Positions 20,850-30,300 of a stretch of 32,576 bases of DNA are shown piece by piece; within the stretch, counting starts at the first letter, position 1; each line of letters opens with the position of its first letter. Below the pieces are notes generated by a model, which was given only the letters and a program-made list of their open reading frames with translations, was not told the origin of the DNA and ran no database searches. Location of the stretch: positions 3,787-36,362 of the forward strand of contig BFEA01000852.1 in assembly GCA_003427395.1 (NCBI GenBank), in the 5' to 3' direction. The stretch comes from Chara braunii. Taxonomy: Eukaryota > Streptophyta > Charophyceae > Charales > Characeae. A program made the translations under genes and the position numbers.

Positions 20850-21010
20850 GGGGATCCCCGTTAACCACGTGTGCCTTAGGTAGGCGTATCCCTGTTAGCT
20901 AGTGACCCACCTGTAAAGGCTTGTACATGCAATTGCAGAGGTAGGTCAACCGAATGTGTTTTTTCGATCACCGTAGTGTAGGTATACTAACAGTAGAACG
21001 CGTTAGGATT
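20850..21010 (+). repeat. LTR-like dispersed repeat, copy in plus orientation
   Basis: Matches the reverse complement of 14045-14175: gcgtatccct, ctagtgaccc, cagaggtaggtca and atcaccgtagtgtaggta. No coding is visible. Confidence 0.55.
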
Positions 21011-22330
21011 GTATCGTATATACGTTTAAGTACCGAGGTGTTGATCTCCCGGTCCGACTTACAATTCAGGTCGACTTTTCTGGGAAGTCTGCCACACTGA
21101 AAATTTGACCCAGTACAATCACTCTAATACCTCAGTTGACCTACAAGGGCTATAAAGCTTGAATGTCGTAAATCAATTTTTTCGGAATACATTTTAGACA
21201 ATCGATCTAACCATCTAGTTCACATTTTCCTCGCTTAGAGTCCCAATCAATCTAAACTATGTGTAAACCATGATTCGTTAAAGTATTTTGATCAAAGTAT
21301 AGTTATATGTATTAGAAGTGTGATGAGTGGTAGACTTTACTTCTCACAATTGAGGCGCACCCAATCTGAATTTTCCAGATGACACCCCACTTCTGTAAAC
21401 CAATCACGAACCACACCTGCACCAATGCAAAAATCACATACACACACGCCAATGCAAACACATAATGCACTACAAGCGTCACCTTTAACATGCCTATGAC
21501 TTGTCCCTCACTCCCAAAAACCTTGGACAACATTTTTTTCTATCTCTGACTCTTTCGCCAAACCTCCTCGCTAAAATCAAAGTCCTTTGAGAGTGACCAG
21601 AATCATTGAGACTTATACACAATGGAGGTTTCATCCATCCCTTTTAGCTTTGTTTTTAGGTGTGGGTATCATGAGACGCCAAAGTTGCGTCGGAATGCCT
21701 ACCGACCTGTTATCCAATGATAACAGAATTGCAGTTTTGTACGGTTTCTTCTCTAATCTTTTTTCTCAATGAAAGACGAAGACCTATAAGCACAACACAG
21801 TCGAATACAATCTTAACATTTTTTTTTTCGCACTATCATCTATAGGGTTTCCTCTAGACAATGCGAGTCGGAGGACATCAACCGCAGGTCCTTATGAATG
21901 TTAGAAAGTTGTCGCCTTATAGTTCATGCAATGTCAAGTGTAGCGGATAATAATTCATTATCAACTTAACTGACTCAGTAATCTTGGGTGATGGTCACTT
22001 AACCTCTCTAACCTTTATGACCTTTTAACCTAAATTTCTACCCCCTTTGACTTTCCCCACACGGTCTCTTCCTTCCTTGTTTGTTTTCTTATAATTAATT
22101 CATTCCTTTATATATACCTCTCATTTAAACATGCACAAACAAACATTCATCAATTCTCGTTTAGAGAAGAATCATAAAATTAATAATCAAGAGGTTTCAA
22201 GACAGTAGAACAAGTCACACGAGACTACATTTCTGCCATCCTCAACTGAATATAATCAGAAAGTGATTTGTCAATAATTAATTATTTTTTTTGTAGGGTG
22301 TTACTTTTTTATGATCACCGAAGAGGACTT
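21011..22330. other. No gene recognised
   Basis: A minus frame at 21533-21312 would encode a hydrophobic 73-residue peptide, but GT-rich low-complexity DNA drives its composition and no motif supports it. The rest is AT-rich with short frames on both strands. Confidence 0.4.
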
Positions 22331-22585
22331 GTGATAGTAGGGTAAATCTCTCGGGATATATTTTATCTACTACTGCCCAAGTTGATAGGCGATAGGGCAA
22401 ACCTCACGCGCCTCACTCCTCTTGTCACCGTTACTTGACATTGGTTGGTAATAAGGCAAACCTCACGGGGCCTCGCTCCTCCAAGGTAGACCTCACATGA
22501 CCTCACTTTTCCTACTACCACCTCCCATACGTACGCAGATAGGTAATAGGGCAGACCTACCGGGGTCTCACTCCTTCTATCACCT
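22331..22585 (+). repeat. Degenerate minisatellite, units of about 50-60 bp
   Basis: At least four imperfect units share gata-g-gatagggcaaacctcac followed by ggcctcactcctc and ta-cacc. They start near 22333, 22384, 22444 and 22538, with a partial unit near 22483 (aaggtagacctcacatgacctcac). The units have diverged a great deal, so the array is old. No function is apparent. Confidence 0.75.
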
Positions 22586-23510
22586 TTGAGAATTTCTTTT
22601 GAAGAACTCTTCCACCTTACTTCAACTTTCTCATCTTTGAAGTAAAGGCATGTCCATGTCCTAGATCATTCGGAAGTCTTTAAGTCGGTTCGGTGGGCCA
22701 CACAGGGCCCACACCTCATGATTGAGGTTACTTATAGCAAGGCAATTTATACGAGAATTTTTCCTGCATCGTACACCTCAAAAGATACTTTGACCGACCC
22801 TTAACCTATCTTAGTTTAACTTAAGAGGAGGCAAGTGTTATTCGAATGTATGATTAGGAAATGGTTAGTCAAGGTTTTCACATTCATAACATTCTCAAAG
22901 AATCTTCACCACCATAGCTATAGTAATCTAATAATCTTTGTGGTGTCCAACCGATCTCATTGTGATCCCAACTTTGTTAATGTCAAAAGGATCTATCAAG
23001 CAAGGCATGATTTCACAGAGTCTACACCCGTGCCGCCCTATTCCCCGCAAATAAACATGCACATAGTGAGACAGATCACACGGGAAATTCTCATTCTTAG
23101 TATATTTTTCGGAAACAATTAGTCATGCACAACCCATATCAAAATCTATTTTTAAACAACAAGGTCCTCCATATCGAAATTTTTATTCTTTTAACACTCA
23201 AGTTCTTCATACATACAATCTCACTTTCTTAAGTTCGAGTCTTAATCCTGAAGAAATCTATGAAAACAACAATATTATCTAGTAGTACACGCACAAGCAA
23301 AGCATAAAGGTCATAACTTTTAAGGGTTCATAGATTAGGTTAGAGTGCGCGTACCTCTATGTTCCCTGCCTCTAGACTTCCGCCTGAAATCCGACATAGC
23401 TTCTGCAATCGCCCTGTATTCGTATGTGTTTAGCCATATTTTTGTCGTATGGGTCAAAAGTTTACCAACAACCAATAATAGAGGTATACTTCTGATAGTC
23501 ATTGTTAAAG
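22586..23510. other. No gene recognised
   Basis: The 95-codon plus frame at 22835-23122 has an ordinary composition but no recognisable motif. Short palindromic gtgggccacacagggcccac lies near 22694. Nothing else was seen. Confidence 0.4.
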
Positions 23511-23928
23511 AGGTAACCATGATTAGATAAGGAAAAAACGAGAAAGATAGAGAGGGTCAACTCCAATTCCATTTGGGGTTTAAAATCAAGATTCAGACAT
23601 TTGTTACATAAATGGATCATAACTAATGCGAACAATAATAATAGAAATAATAGAAACTCGACATATACACTCGCACTGACCAACGACGTGCACACACAAA
23701 TTTTAGGGGGGAACCTACTGCTATCAGGCGAGATAAGGTAACCATGATTAGATAAGGAAAAAACGAGAAAGATAGAGAGGGTCAACTCCAATTCCATTTG
23801 GGGTTTAAAATCAAGATTCAAACGTTCGTTGGATCATAACTAATGCGAACAATAATAGAAACTAATGGATCACAACGCAAGCCTCAGACAAATACACTGA
23901 CCAACGACGTGCACACACAAATTTTAGA
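23511..23928 (+). repeat. Tandem duplication, 225 bp offset
   Basis: Copy 1 starts at 23511 and copy 2 at 23736. The first 84-85 bases of each (from aggtaaccatgattag to atcaagattca) read as identical. The remainder keeps the order ggatcataactaatgcgaac, then tgaccaacgacgtgcacaca, then attttag, but with insertions, deletions and rearranged short pieces. This is the least diverged direct repeat in the window. Confidence 0.9.
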
Positions 23929-24439
23929 AACTCGACATATTACAACAAGGCATTCCTTCCCACTTATTCCACACTCCTTGAGCCATTTCACAAATTTGAA
24001 TCAGAGTCAAGGGCGACATGGTCTACCTTTCTTTACTGATCCATCCAAACCCGTTTCTTTTGTCGTGACTTCGCAAGATGGTATATTGGAATTATGAGAA
24101 TTTCGTTAATTCATTTATGTGCATCACTGATCAGATGACACGACAGTTGACTGCGTTAAGGGTATCACAATTACCGTTGCCGTTTTCCCGTGCTCGGTTG
24201 AATTTTTTCATTTTGACATTTCAAAGCACTGGGTACAAATCACATTTCGTCAACATCCGTCAAGACCGACGCAATGATCTGTTTTAGTTAGAGTCGAGTT
24301 TTCCATGTCCATCAGTTTTGAGTTGGCATTTTGATGCTTAGAAGAATCTATACTTCTTTAGATGGGGTACGCCTCTTTCCTTCGCACATTACATCGGGTA
24401 AGTTAGTTTAATAGTTGTATGGTCACATATGTAAGTAAT
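23929..24439. other. No gene recognised
   Basis: Plus frames at 23843-24097 and 24078-24287 overlap and are moderately open, but nothing in them can be assigned. Confidence 0.35.
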
Positions 24440-24473
24440 TATTATAATTATAGTAACTAATAATAAAATAAAA

Positions 24474-24501
24474 ATATATATATATATATATAATTAAAAA
24501 A

Positions 24502-24536
<35 letters not shown>

Positions 24537-24567
24537 GTAATAATAATAATAATAACAACAAGAATAA
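24474..24567. repeat. (TA)n and (TAA)n microsatellites beside element copy 2
   Basis: A short TA run at 24474-24492 is followed by (TAA)n from about 24503 to 24555 with few interruptions, then aacaacaagaataa. The element start directly abuts this tract. Confidence 0.9.
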
Positions 24568-25336
24568 TCAGGGTAACCGGTGTTCGGGACGGGCCAAACG
24601 CCTGAACCCGAACGCCCGAACATACAAAACCCCTTGGGGACGCGTTCAATTGTTCGTGCCGAACGCGGACAAAAAAAATAAAGAAAAAAAAAATAGAAAA
24701 TAAAAAAAAATCTAAACAAAAGATATGTTATGGTGATAAATAAAATAAACAACATTTGCCTGAGCATTACATCCAAATTCCTTACCAATTATAAAATAAA
24801 AATAAAATTATAAAAATAGAACTGATAATAAAAATAAGATAAAATAAAAAGAGAAATAAAATTAGTGAGTGAGCGAGCACGTTTTTGACACCGCTATCTT
24901 TCACGATTTTTTATTGTTTTTATGCGAAACCAAATGCCCTGAAAATTTATAGATGTGTACTTCACATAATAAAAAATGCACCAAAAAAGTTTAAAAAAAT
25001 ACTAAAATTGTTTTAGGCTCCGCAATAAAGTGAAAACAAAAAGGAAAAAGTTAAAAAAAACAAAGTAGTGAGTGAGCAAGCACGTGTTCACACCCTCATC
25101 TTTCGCGATTTTTAGTTTTTGTCTGGCTCTGTCAAATGACTTCAAAAATTAAAGGCATGTACCTCACATTATAGAGAACTCATAAAAAAACATTCATAAA
25201 TAAAAACTTTTAGGTCTCAAAATTATTTTTGGCGGGGGCGAAGGACGCCGTCATCGGACCCCGTACGAGACCCCGAATGCCCGTACGTACGGAGGTCGGC
25301 CCCGGGAGCTGTGTACGTACGGGCTGGTGACCCTGG
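24568..25336 (+). mobile_element. Inverted-repeat element, copy 2
   Basis: The ends are tcagggtaaccgg on the left and ctggtgaccctgg on the right, which pair as imperfect inverted repeats of about 13 bases. TAA repeats flank both sides (24503-24555 and 25337-25354). The GC-rich left end contains gaacccgaacgcccgaac and ccccttgggg. The right end has ccccgaatgcccgtacgtac. The AT-rich core carries two related blocks starting at 24864 and 25067 (offset 203), each opening with agtgagtgagc-agcacg. There is no coding capacity. TIRs beside TAA would fit a PIF/Harbinger-type 3 bp target duplication (TWA), but the repeat background prevents proof. Confidence 0.7.
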
Positions 25337-25339
25337 TAA

Positions 25340-26160
25340 TAATAATAATAATAACAAAACATTATTTCTTAACCATAATTTCACACTTGTGTCTCAAGGC
25401 GTGCGACCCAGATTAAACATTACTGGCATAATCAATTAGATATAATGAGTCGTTCGTGGTTCAAAACGCCGAGTGGTCACCCTTAGATGTGGATGGCTTA
25501 GTCTTTGAGAAAAAAACATATGACTGTCTGCATGACCAATCATTGCATCCGGTGATTGACTGCCAACAACTCCGCCAATTGCGAGCCCAACACTTCCTCA
25601 ACCAACAATGAGTATGAAGGATTCACCGACACCCCTTCAGCCAGATGCAGTCGTTTGACCAACATATCAAAGGCGAAGTGCCCCATCTCATCCCTGTTGC
25701 AAGAAAACTCACGGTTCAAGAGAAACGACTCCACTGCACATCCGACATGCTCGGACCGATCGAAACCTTTCACCAGCGTAAGTGGTGCAAGTAACATCTA
25801 ATTCCCCAAATTCACATACGCCCGTTGCCGCCGGCCACATCAACAGAGCATGATGCAGGCGAACCCAAAAGATAAAGGATGACAACCTTCATAGACCCCA
25901 ACTGAGACAACATAAAACTAATATGATATGCGCCCGTCATGGTGTGCGGGACCCAGAGATCACGCTATGGGGCGCGCGACAGGGACAAGCGCATATTTCA
26001 ACCAGTCAGGTGGATGACGAGCCTAATTCCATGAGGAGGCCGCTAACGCTTCACGGACGGTAAGCAATCGAAGCAGGGTCCAGGCTACCTGCGCCACCAC
26101 TCCACATTGTTACTCGGATAACAAAGAGCGCAAAGCCTCCATACCAAGTCGCAATTCCTA
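25340..26160 (-). other. Possible coding remnant on minus strand, unknown
   Basis: The minus frame 25797-25540 (85 codons) reads as a plausible soluble protein segment (VKGFDRSEHVGCAVESFLL, DEMGHFAFDMLVKRLHLAEG). It is preceded in the same frame by further sensible residues beyond one stop (YVVSVGVYEGCHPLSFGFAC). I recognise no family. GC content is higher than in the flanking inverted-repeat elements. The plus-strand frame over the same bases is less convincing. Confidence 0.3.
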
Positions 26161-26673
26161 CCCGTCTCTCTCCTTCCCCTCTTCTCAATTCCCATTTCTT
26201 CTTACATTCTCCCTTCTTTCCCTTCATCTCCTCTCATCCTTCTCCCTCTACATCGTGCTCTTCTTCCTTGGTACATGCATCTCTCCTAATCTCTTCCCTT
26301 CATCGTCGCTCTTACTCTACCCACATTCTTCCCCTCTTCCCTTCGATCCTTCGTTTTCTTCATCATATCTCGAAGCTTAGTGATCAAACAAACCACAGTT
26401 CAAATCCAATCCCCCCTAGCATACGTAGCCTCTTCTCTTCGGGTAGTTCAAAATGCTCCTAACCGAGTTTTACCTACTGAATACGGAAACAAGATAGCAT
26501 AACTCAGTCAAGTATTCTAGCTACCTCGTTTCTTCTTCATTGTCTAGTCCCGTATCCAGGTACTTATTCCCACGCCTGGTTGCCACATGCCCTGATATCG
26601 TAGCAATTTTCAGTCTCCGTTAGCAAGAACCTGGCTTCTACCTCCAGGCTGACTCATAGCGCATATAAAGATA
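26161..26673. other. Pyrimidine-rich stretch, no gene recognised
   Basis: About 26160-26345 is strongly C/T rich on the plus strand, like a leader or LTR-leader region. The 64-codon plus frame at 26268-26462 reflects this bias. No promoter or splice site could be assigned. Confidence 0.35.
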
Positions 26674-26729
<56 letters not shown>

Positions 26730-26784
26730 TAAAAAAATAAAAAAATAAAAAATAAAAATAAAAATAAAAATAAAAATAAAATAA

Positions 26785-26829
<45 letters not shown>
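26674..26829. repeat. (TAA)n - (A3-6T)n - (TAA)n tract beside element copy 3
   Basis: (TAA)n at about 26674-26726, an A-rich tract with single T bases to about 26786, then (TAA)n up to 26829. The element begins immediately after. Confidence 0.95.
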
Positions 26830-27489
26830 CAAGGTTGCTGGCGTTCGGGACGTGTCGAATGCCCAAATCCAAACGCCGGAACGTACAACACCCCCTCTCG
26901 ACGTGTTCGGCTGTTCGGCTGTTCGGCCCAATACCAAATTTGAAATAAAAATCAAATACAAAAATAAATAATAATAATAAAAATTAGAAAAAATAAAACG
27001 AGAATGAAATTATTGAGTGGGCGAGCACGTTTTTCACACTGCCATCATTGGTGATTTTTTTTTTTTTTTTCACTGTGACAAATGCCATGAAAACTTATAT
27101 ATGTATATCTTACATAATAGAAAATATACCAATAAAATTTGAAAAAATAATATTTTTTTTCATGTCCCGAAAATAAAGTAAAAACAAAAAGTGAAAAGAG
27201 AAAAAAAATAAATTAGTGAGTGGGCAAGCAAGTTTTGACACCACCATCTTTGCCGACTTTTCATTTGTTTTGTGCTGAATAGAATGGCTTCAAAATTCAG
27301 AGGGAGATAACTTACATCACAAAGAACTCACGTAAAATTTTTCAGAAAAACAAAATAATATTTAGGTGTCAAAATATATTTTTGCGGGGTACGAACCCCT
27401 TCAGGTTTGAGCCCCGTACGGGGACCCGAACGCCCGAATGTTCGGGGGTCAGCTTAGGAGCCTCCATACGTTCGGATTGGCAACCCTGA
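26829..27489 (+). mobile_element. Inverted-repeat element, copy 3
   Basis: Left end tcaaggttgctggcgttcgg; right end ggcaaccctga, whose reverse complement is tcagggttgcc. (TAA)n abuts both ends. The orientation and internal order are the same as in copy 2: GC-rich left end with ttcggctgttcggctgttcgg, AT-rich core with a dimer of blocks (starts near 27013 and 27217, offset 204), then a right end with ccccgtacggggacccgaacgcccgaa. Shortest copy, about 660 bp, and probably closest to the basic form. There is no coding capacity. Confidence 0.7.
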
Positions 27490-27595
27490 TAATAATAATA
27501 ATAATAATAGTAATAATATAATAAATAATAATAATAGTAATAATATAGTAAATAATAATAATAGTAATAATAATAGTAATAATAATAGTAATAAC

Positions 27596-27625
<30 letters not shown>
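27489..27625. repeat. (TAA)n tract with TAG variants
   Basis: Trinucleotide TAA repeats with recurring TAG and ATA interruptions follow the right end of copy 3 directly. The interruptions suggest an older, partly decayed microsatellite. Confidence 0.95.
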
Positions 27626-27627
<2 letters not shown>

Positions 27628-28429
27628 TACTCGTAAAAATTATAAGAATAATAGTAATCATAATGATAGCAAACAAAAATAATACAAAGAGACTCACCTT
27701 GTTGTTCTCGGTCCCTCTTTTTTTTTATTCTTTTATTCAAATCCCGAGTGTTCGCGCCAAAGGTTTCTTGGTTTCCTCCATCGGACACAATGTTGAACAA
27801 GTAATATCTTTCCTCCTCCTACTATACTCTACTCTACTCTCCTTCTTACAAAATGTCATGCTTTCACCTTTTCTATGTTAGATTCGTTGGACAGTACCTG
27901 TATAAAGAACGTACCCAAGCTTCTTCCCAGTTCAGGTACAACCATAAGTTTTTGCCCTCGTCTTCTTTCTTCCTCTCTTTTATCTTTTACTCTGTTTTCC
28001 TTTTCTCCTTCTAGTCTCGTTTGCTTCTTTCTCGCTTGCCTTTACGATCTCTCTTCTTCACAATCTTGTACGTGATCTTATTTACGCTGCCGCTCGCGAT
28101 TGTTCGCTTTCCTTTCGGTCTAGTGCTCAGTTTTGCCGCTCGTCCGCTTTCGTATCCGTTCCTTCACTGCTGCGCAGAAACACGGTCACAATCACTCTTA
28201 CGTGCTATCACTTGTCCGCTCGTTGCGTCCAGTTATCGTGCTCATGATCGCATGTATACTTTCGACCGTGTTATTTCTACACGTGCATGAGTCTGTATTC
28301 GTCCGCTAGGTAGATTGTATCATGTGTGTCAATCACGCATATGACGCATGTATTTGTTACCGGACGGTTAATAAAATATGAAAATACCCACTGTGTTATG
28401 AACAAGCTTCCAATAAAAGCTCGATTTGG
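27626..28429. other. No gene recognised; C/T-rich
   Basis: From about 27790 to 28200 the plus strand is rich in C and T with Leu/Ser/Phe-rich frames in several phases. This looks like biased untranslated DNA, not coding sequence. It lies upstream of the integrase remnant. Confidence 0.35.
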
Positions 28430-29480
28430 AGGGGTCAAAACTAGCGAACCCACATATGATGAAAAATATCGACGTGCTGAAGTCTGAACGCACAAAATCC
28501 TGCTGATAAAATTAGTTGGAAAGTCACAGAAGCCTACACGAAACATGACAGACAACAAACCACCCAAAGATCTGGAGATTATAAATGGATCAACAACCAC
28601 ATAGAAAAGCTTAAAACAATGGGATCAGGATTATGGTTGACGATTCCGCATCTGTTTTAGTGGTAATGATTAGACCTGATCCGCCCATAAGGAACATGCC
28701 GCTCATGTTGTGATACGTGTCACTATCGATAAAAACTAATGGTTTTGGTCTAATATTCGAGAAGACATCCCGCACGAGGTTGAAAACTGTCTAGTCTATT
28801 TAACAAATTAGGCACCGATCTGCGAACAAATATCGTAGTGCCAACAAAAGTTGAACGCTCGTTTCAACGCATCAGCATTGGCATAAGTGATATCGATCTG
28901 CCACATACACCGCACCGCTGTGAATATTCGATTTTATTTGTCTTAATTGATCATTTTTTCAAAATATATACAAGTGTATCCTTGTAAGACACGTAAGGCC
29001 TAAAAAATAGTTACATACATCGACCACTACCTCAATGGATACAGAGGAGGTCCTAAACGACAATGGGTCTGAGTTCAAGGTCGAAGTAGAAGAGCTACTG
29101 ACACGTAGAATCGTCGCTCTTCGACACACTGTGCCGCATGTTTCTCAATCTAACGGATTCACAAAAAATACAAATCGCATGATTAAAATCGTGCTATAAA
29201 GGAATCTTGCAGCAAATGGCACGCGTCCTTAGTCTGAGATCGTAGAATTCACCGGGTCACCCCCTACGAATCGACAAGATTCATCCCCTCCTAACTACGG
29301 ACAAATAGTATCCCCTACATCAGCAACTGGGATGTCTAAAAAATCGCCGAGCCACTGGATAGAGACACGCAGGCGTCCCTTAAGGCCAAGGCCAAAAGGT
29401 ACGTCAAAGTAAGGGAAAAGGAAATCCCTAGATTGACTCGTAAGAGGCAAAGGATGACGAAACTGACCCATGGTAGGCAT
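28430..29480 (+). pseudogene. Ty3-type retrotransposon integrase (broken)
   Basis: Translation in shifting frames follows integrase order. Near 28684 AHKEHAAHVV, then WFWSNIREDI, then ENCLVYL give an HHCC zinc-binding domain in which the second Cys is Tyr (CLVY for CxxC). Around 28935-29030 FSKYIQVYPCKTRKA and IVTYIDHYLNGY match the core-domain start. From 29041 EEVLNDNGSEF carries the second catalytic Asp (DNGxEF). Then HVSQSNGFTKNTNRMIK aligns with 'HPQsNG.tER.nr.ik', with the catalytic Glu replaced by Lys. A later frame shows RVTPYESTRFIPS and EIPRLTRKRQRMTK, as in the C-terminal region. Stops and at least two frameshifts are present. Integrase would insert the retrotransposon DNA copy; this copy cannot. 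RT and RNase H are not recognised upstream. Confidence 0.75.
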
Positions 29481-29627
29481 GTCCGCAGTTACACGGCCCG
29501 AAATGGGAACGCATGCTCATAAATCTAGTATAAATTGACGGACATGATACAACTACGTAAATGTGCACGTGACCGGGAACTCACACCAAAGTTTTTTGGC
29601 TGCTTCAGCGTAGTTGAACTAGTTCCT

Positions 29628-29779
29628 AACGGGGTGAATACTGTGCGTATCGCTCGTGAGGCAGACGCAAGCCATAAATCTCTTCCCATCGTTCTCCATA
29701 TCTAACGGGGTGAATACTGTGCGCATCGCTCGTGAGACAGGCGCAAGCCATAAATCTCTTCCCATCGTTCTCCATATCA
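29628..29779 (+). repeat. Tandem duplication, 76 bp unit
   Basis: The unit runs from aacggggtgaatactgtgcg to gttctccatatc and occurs at 29628 and 29704. Only about four differences are seen (gcgtatc/gcgcatc, gaggcagacgc/gagacaggcgc). It follows the integrase remnant. The low divergence marks it as recent relative to its surroundings. Confidence 0.9.
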
Positions 29780-30300
29780 CCTACCTTCGTTCCCTTCTTT
29801 GTCCTTTTGACCCCACTTCTTCTTCTTCTTGTTTACCTTTCTCCCACAATGATGAAAATCTTGCCTCCTCCTCCCCTTTTTTTGATTCACTCTGTTTGCA
29901 GCCATCGCCATGAGTTTCGCACTGGAGTCCGTCATCTCTGCTCAGCTTCCTCAGCCTTGACCATCCTTGCAGTTTTGCCAAGTGTCTCATCCTCGGCTTA
30001 ACCCCGATCTACTCCGATTCACGCAATTGTTCATCACGCAAGCATGGTACGCAGCAGTGGAGGTCATGATTTTGACAGATCGTGGATCGACGGGGATTCT
30101 AGTGGAAGCTTCCGCCTTCTTACGTCACTCTCGGTCTGAGCAAAGTAACATAACGGTGGTCGTCTTGTTAAGTTGAGAAATCTGGACTATCACGGCTACT
30201 CAGCGGATTGAACTAATGGAAAGGTTATATGACTGGGAACATGAATTAATGACAGCTTGGATGCAGCAATGAGCACGACCAGACGATCAAGTGGTGGGAA
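29780..30300 (+). other. Possible 5' part of the unknown coding remnant
   Basis: A plus frame from 29732 to about 30300 has few stops until 29999 and then several. It includes VRSSGGHDFDRSWIDGD and NGKVI, then INDSLDAAM. It could be the start of the degraded gene that follows or an LTR-leader region. I recognise nothing in it. Confidence 0.3.

Noticed and set aside
21312-21533. Hydrophobic 73-codon minus frame, possible membrane peptide
   Set aside because: GT-rich low-complexity DNA explains the Val/Phe/Leu content, and there is no signal or neighbour context to support it.
22331-22585. CRISPR array
   Set aside because: Units are degenerate and irregularly spaced with no unique spacers between constant repeats, and the DNA is eukaryotic.
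24423-24788. 121-codon minus frame with a Tyr run
   Set aside because: Again created by (TAA)n and the end of the TIR element.
26638-27800. Frames rich in Tyr or Ile (26638-26961, 27369-27800)
   Set aside because: These are translations of (TAA)n on the minus strand, not proteins.
29732-30001. Plus frame starting in the second 76 bp unit
   Set aside because: C/T-rich bias gives Leu/Ser/Pro-rich frames in several phases, so this start is not trustworthy by itself.
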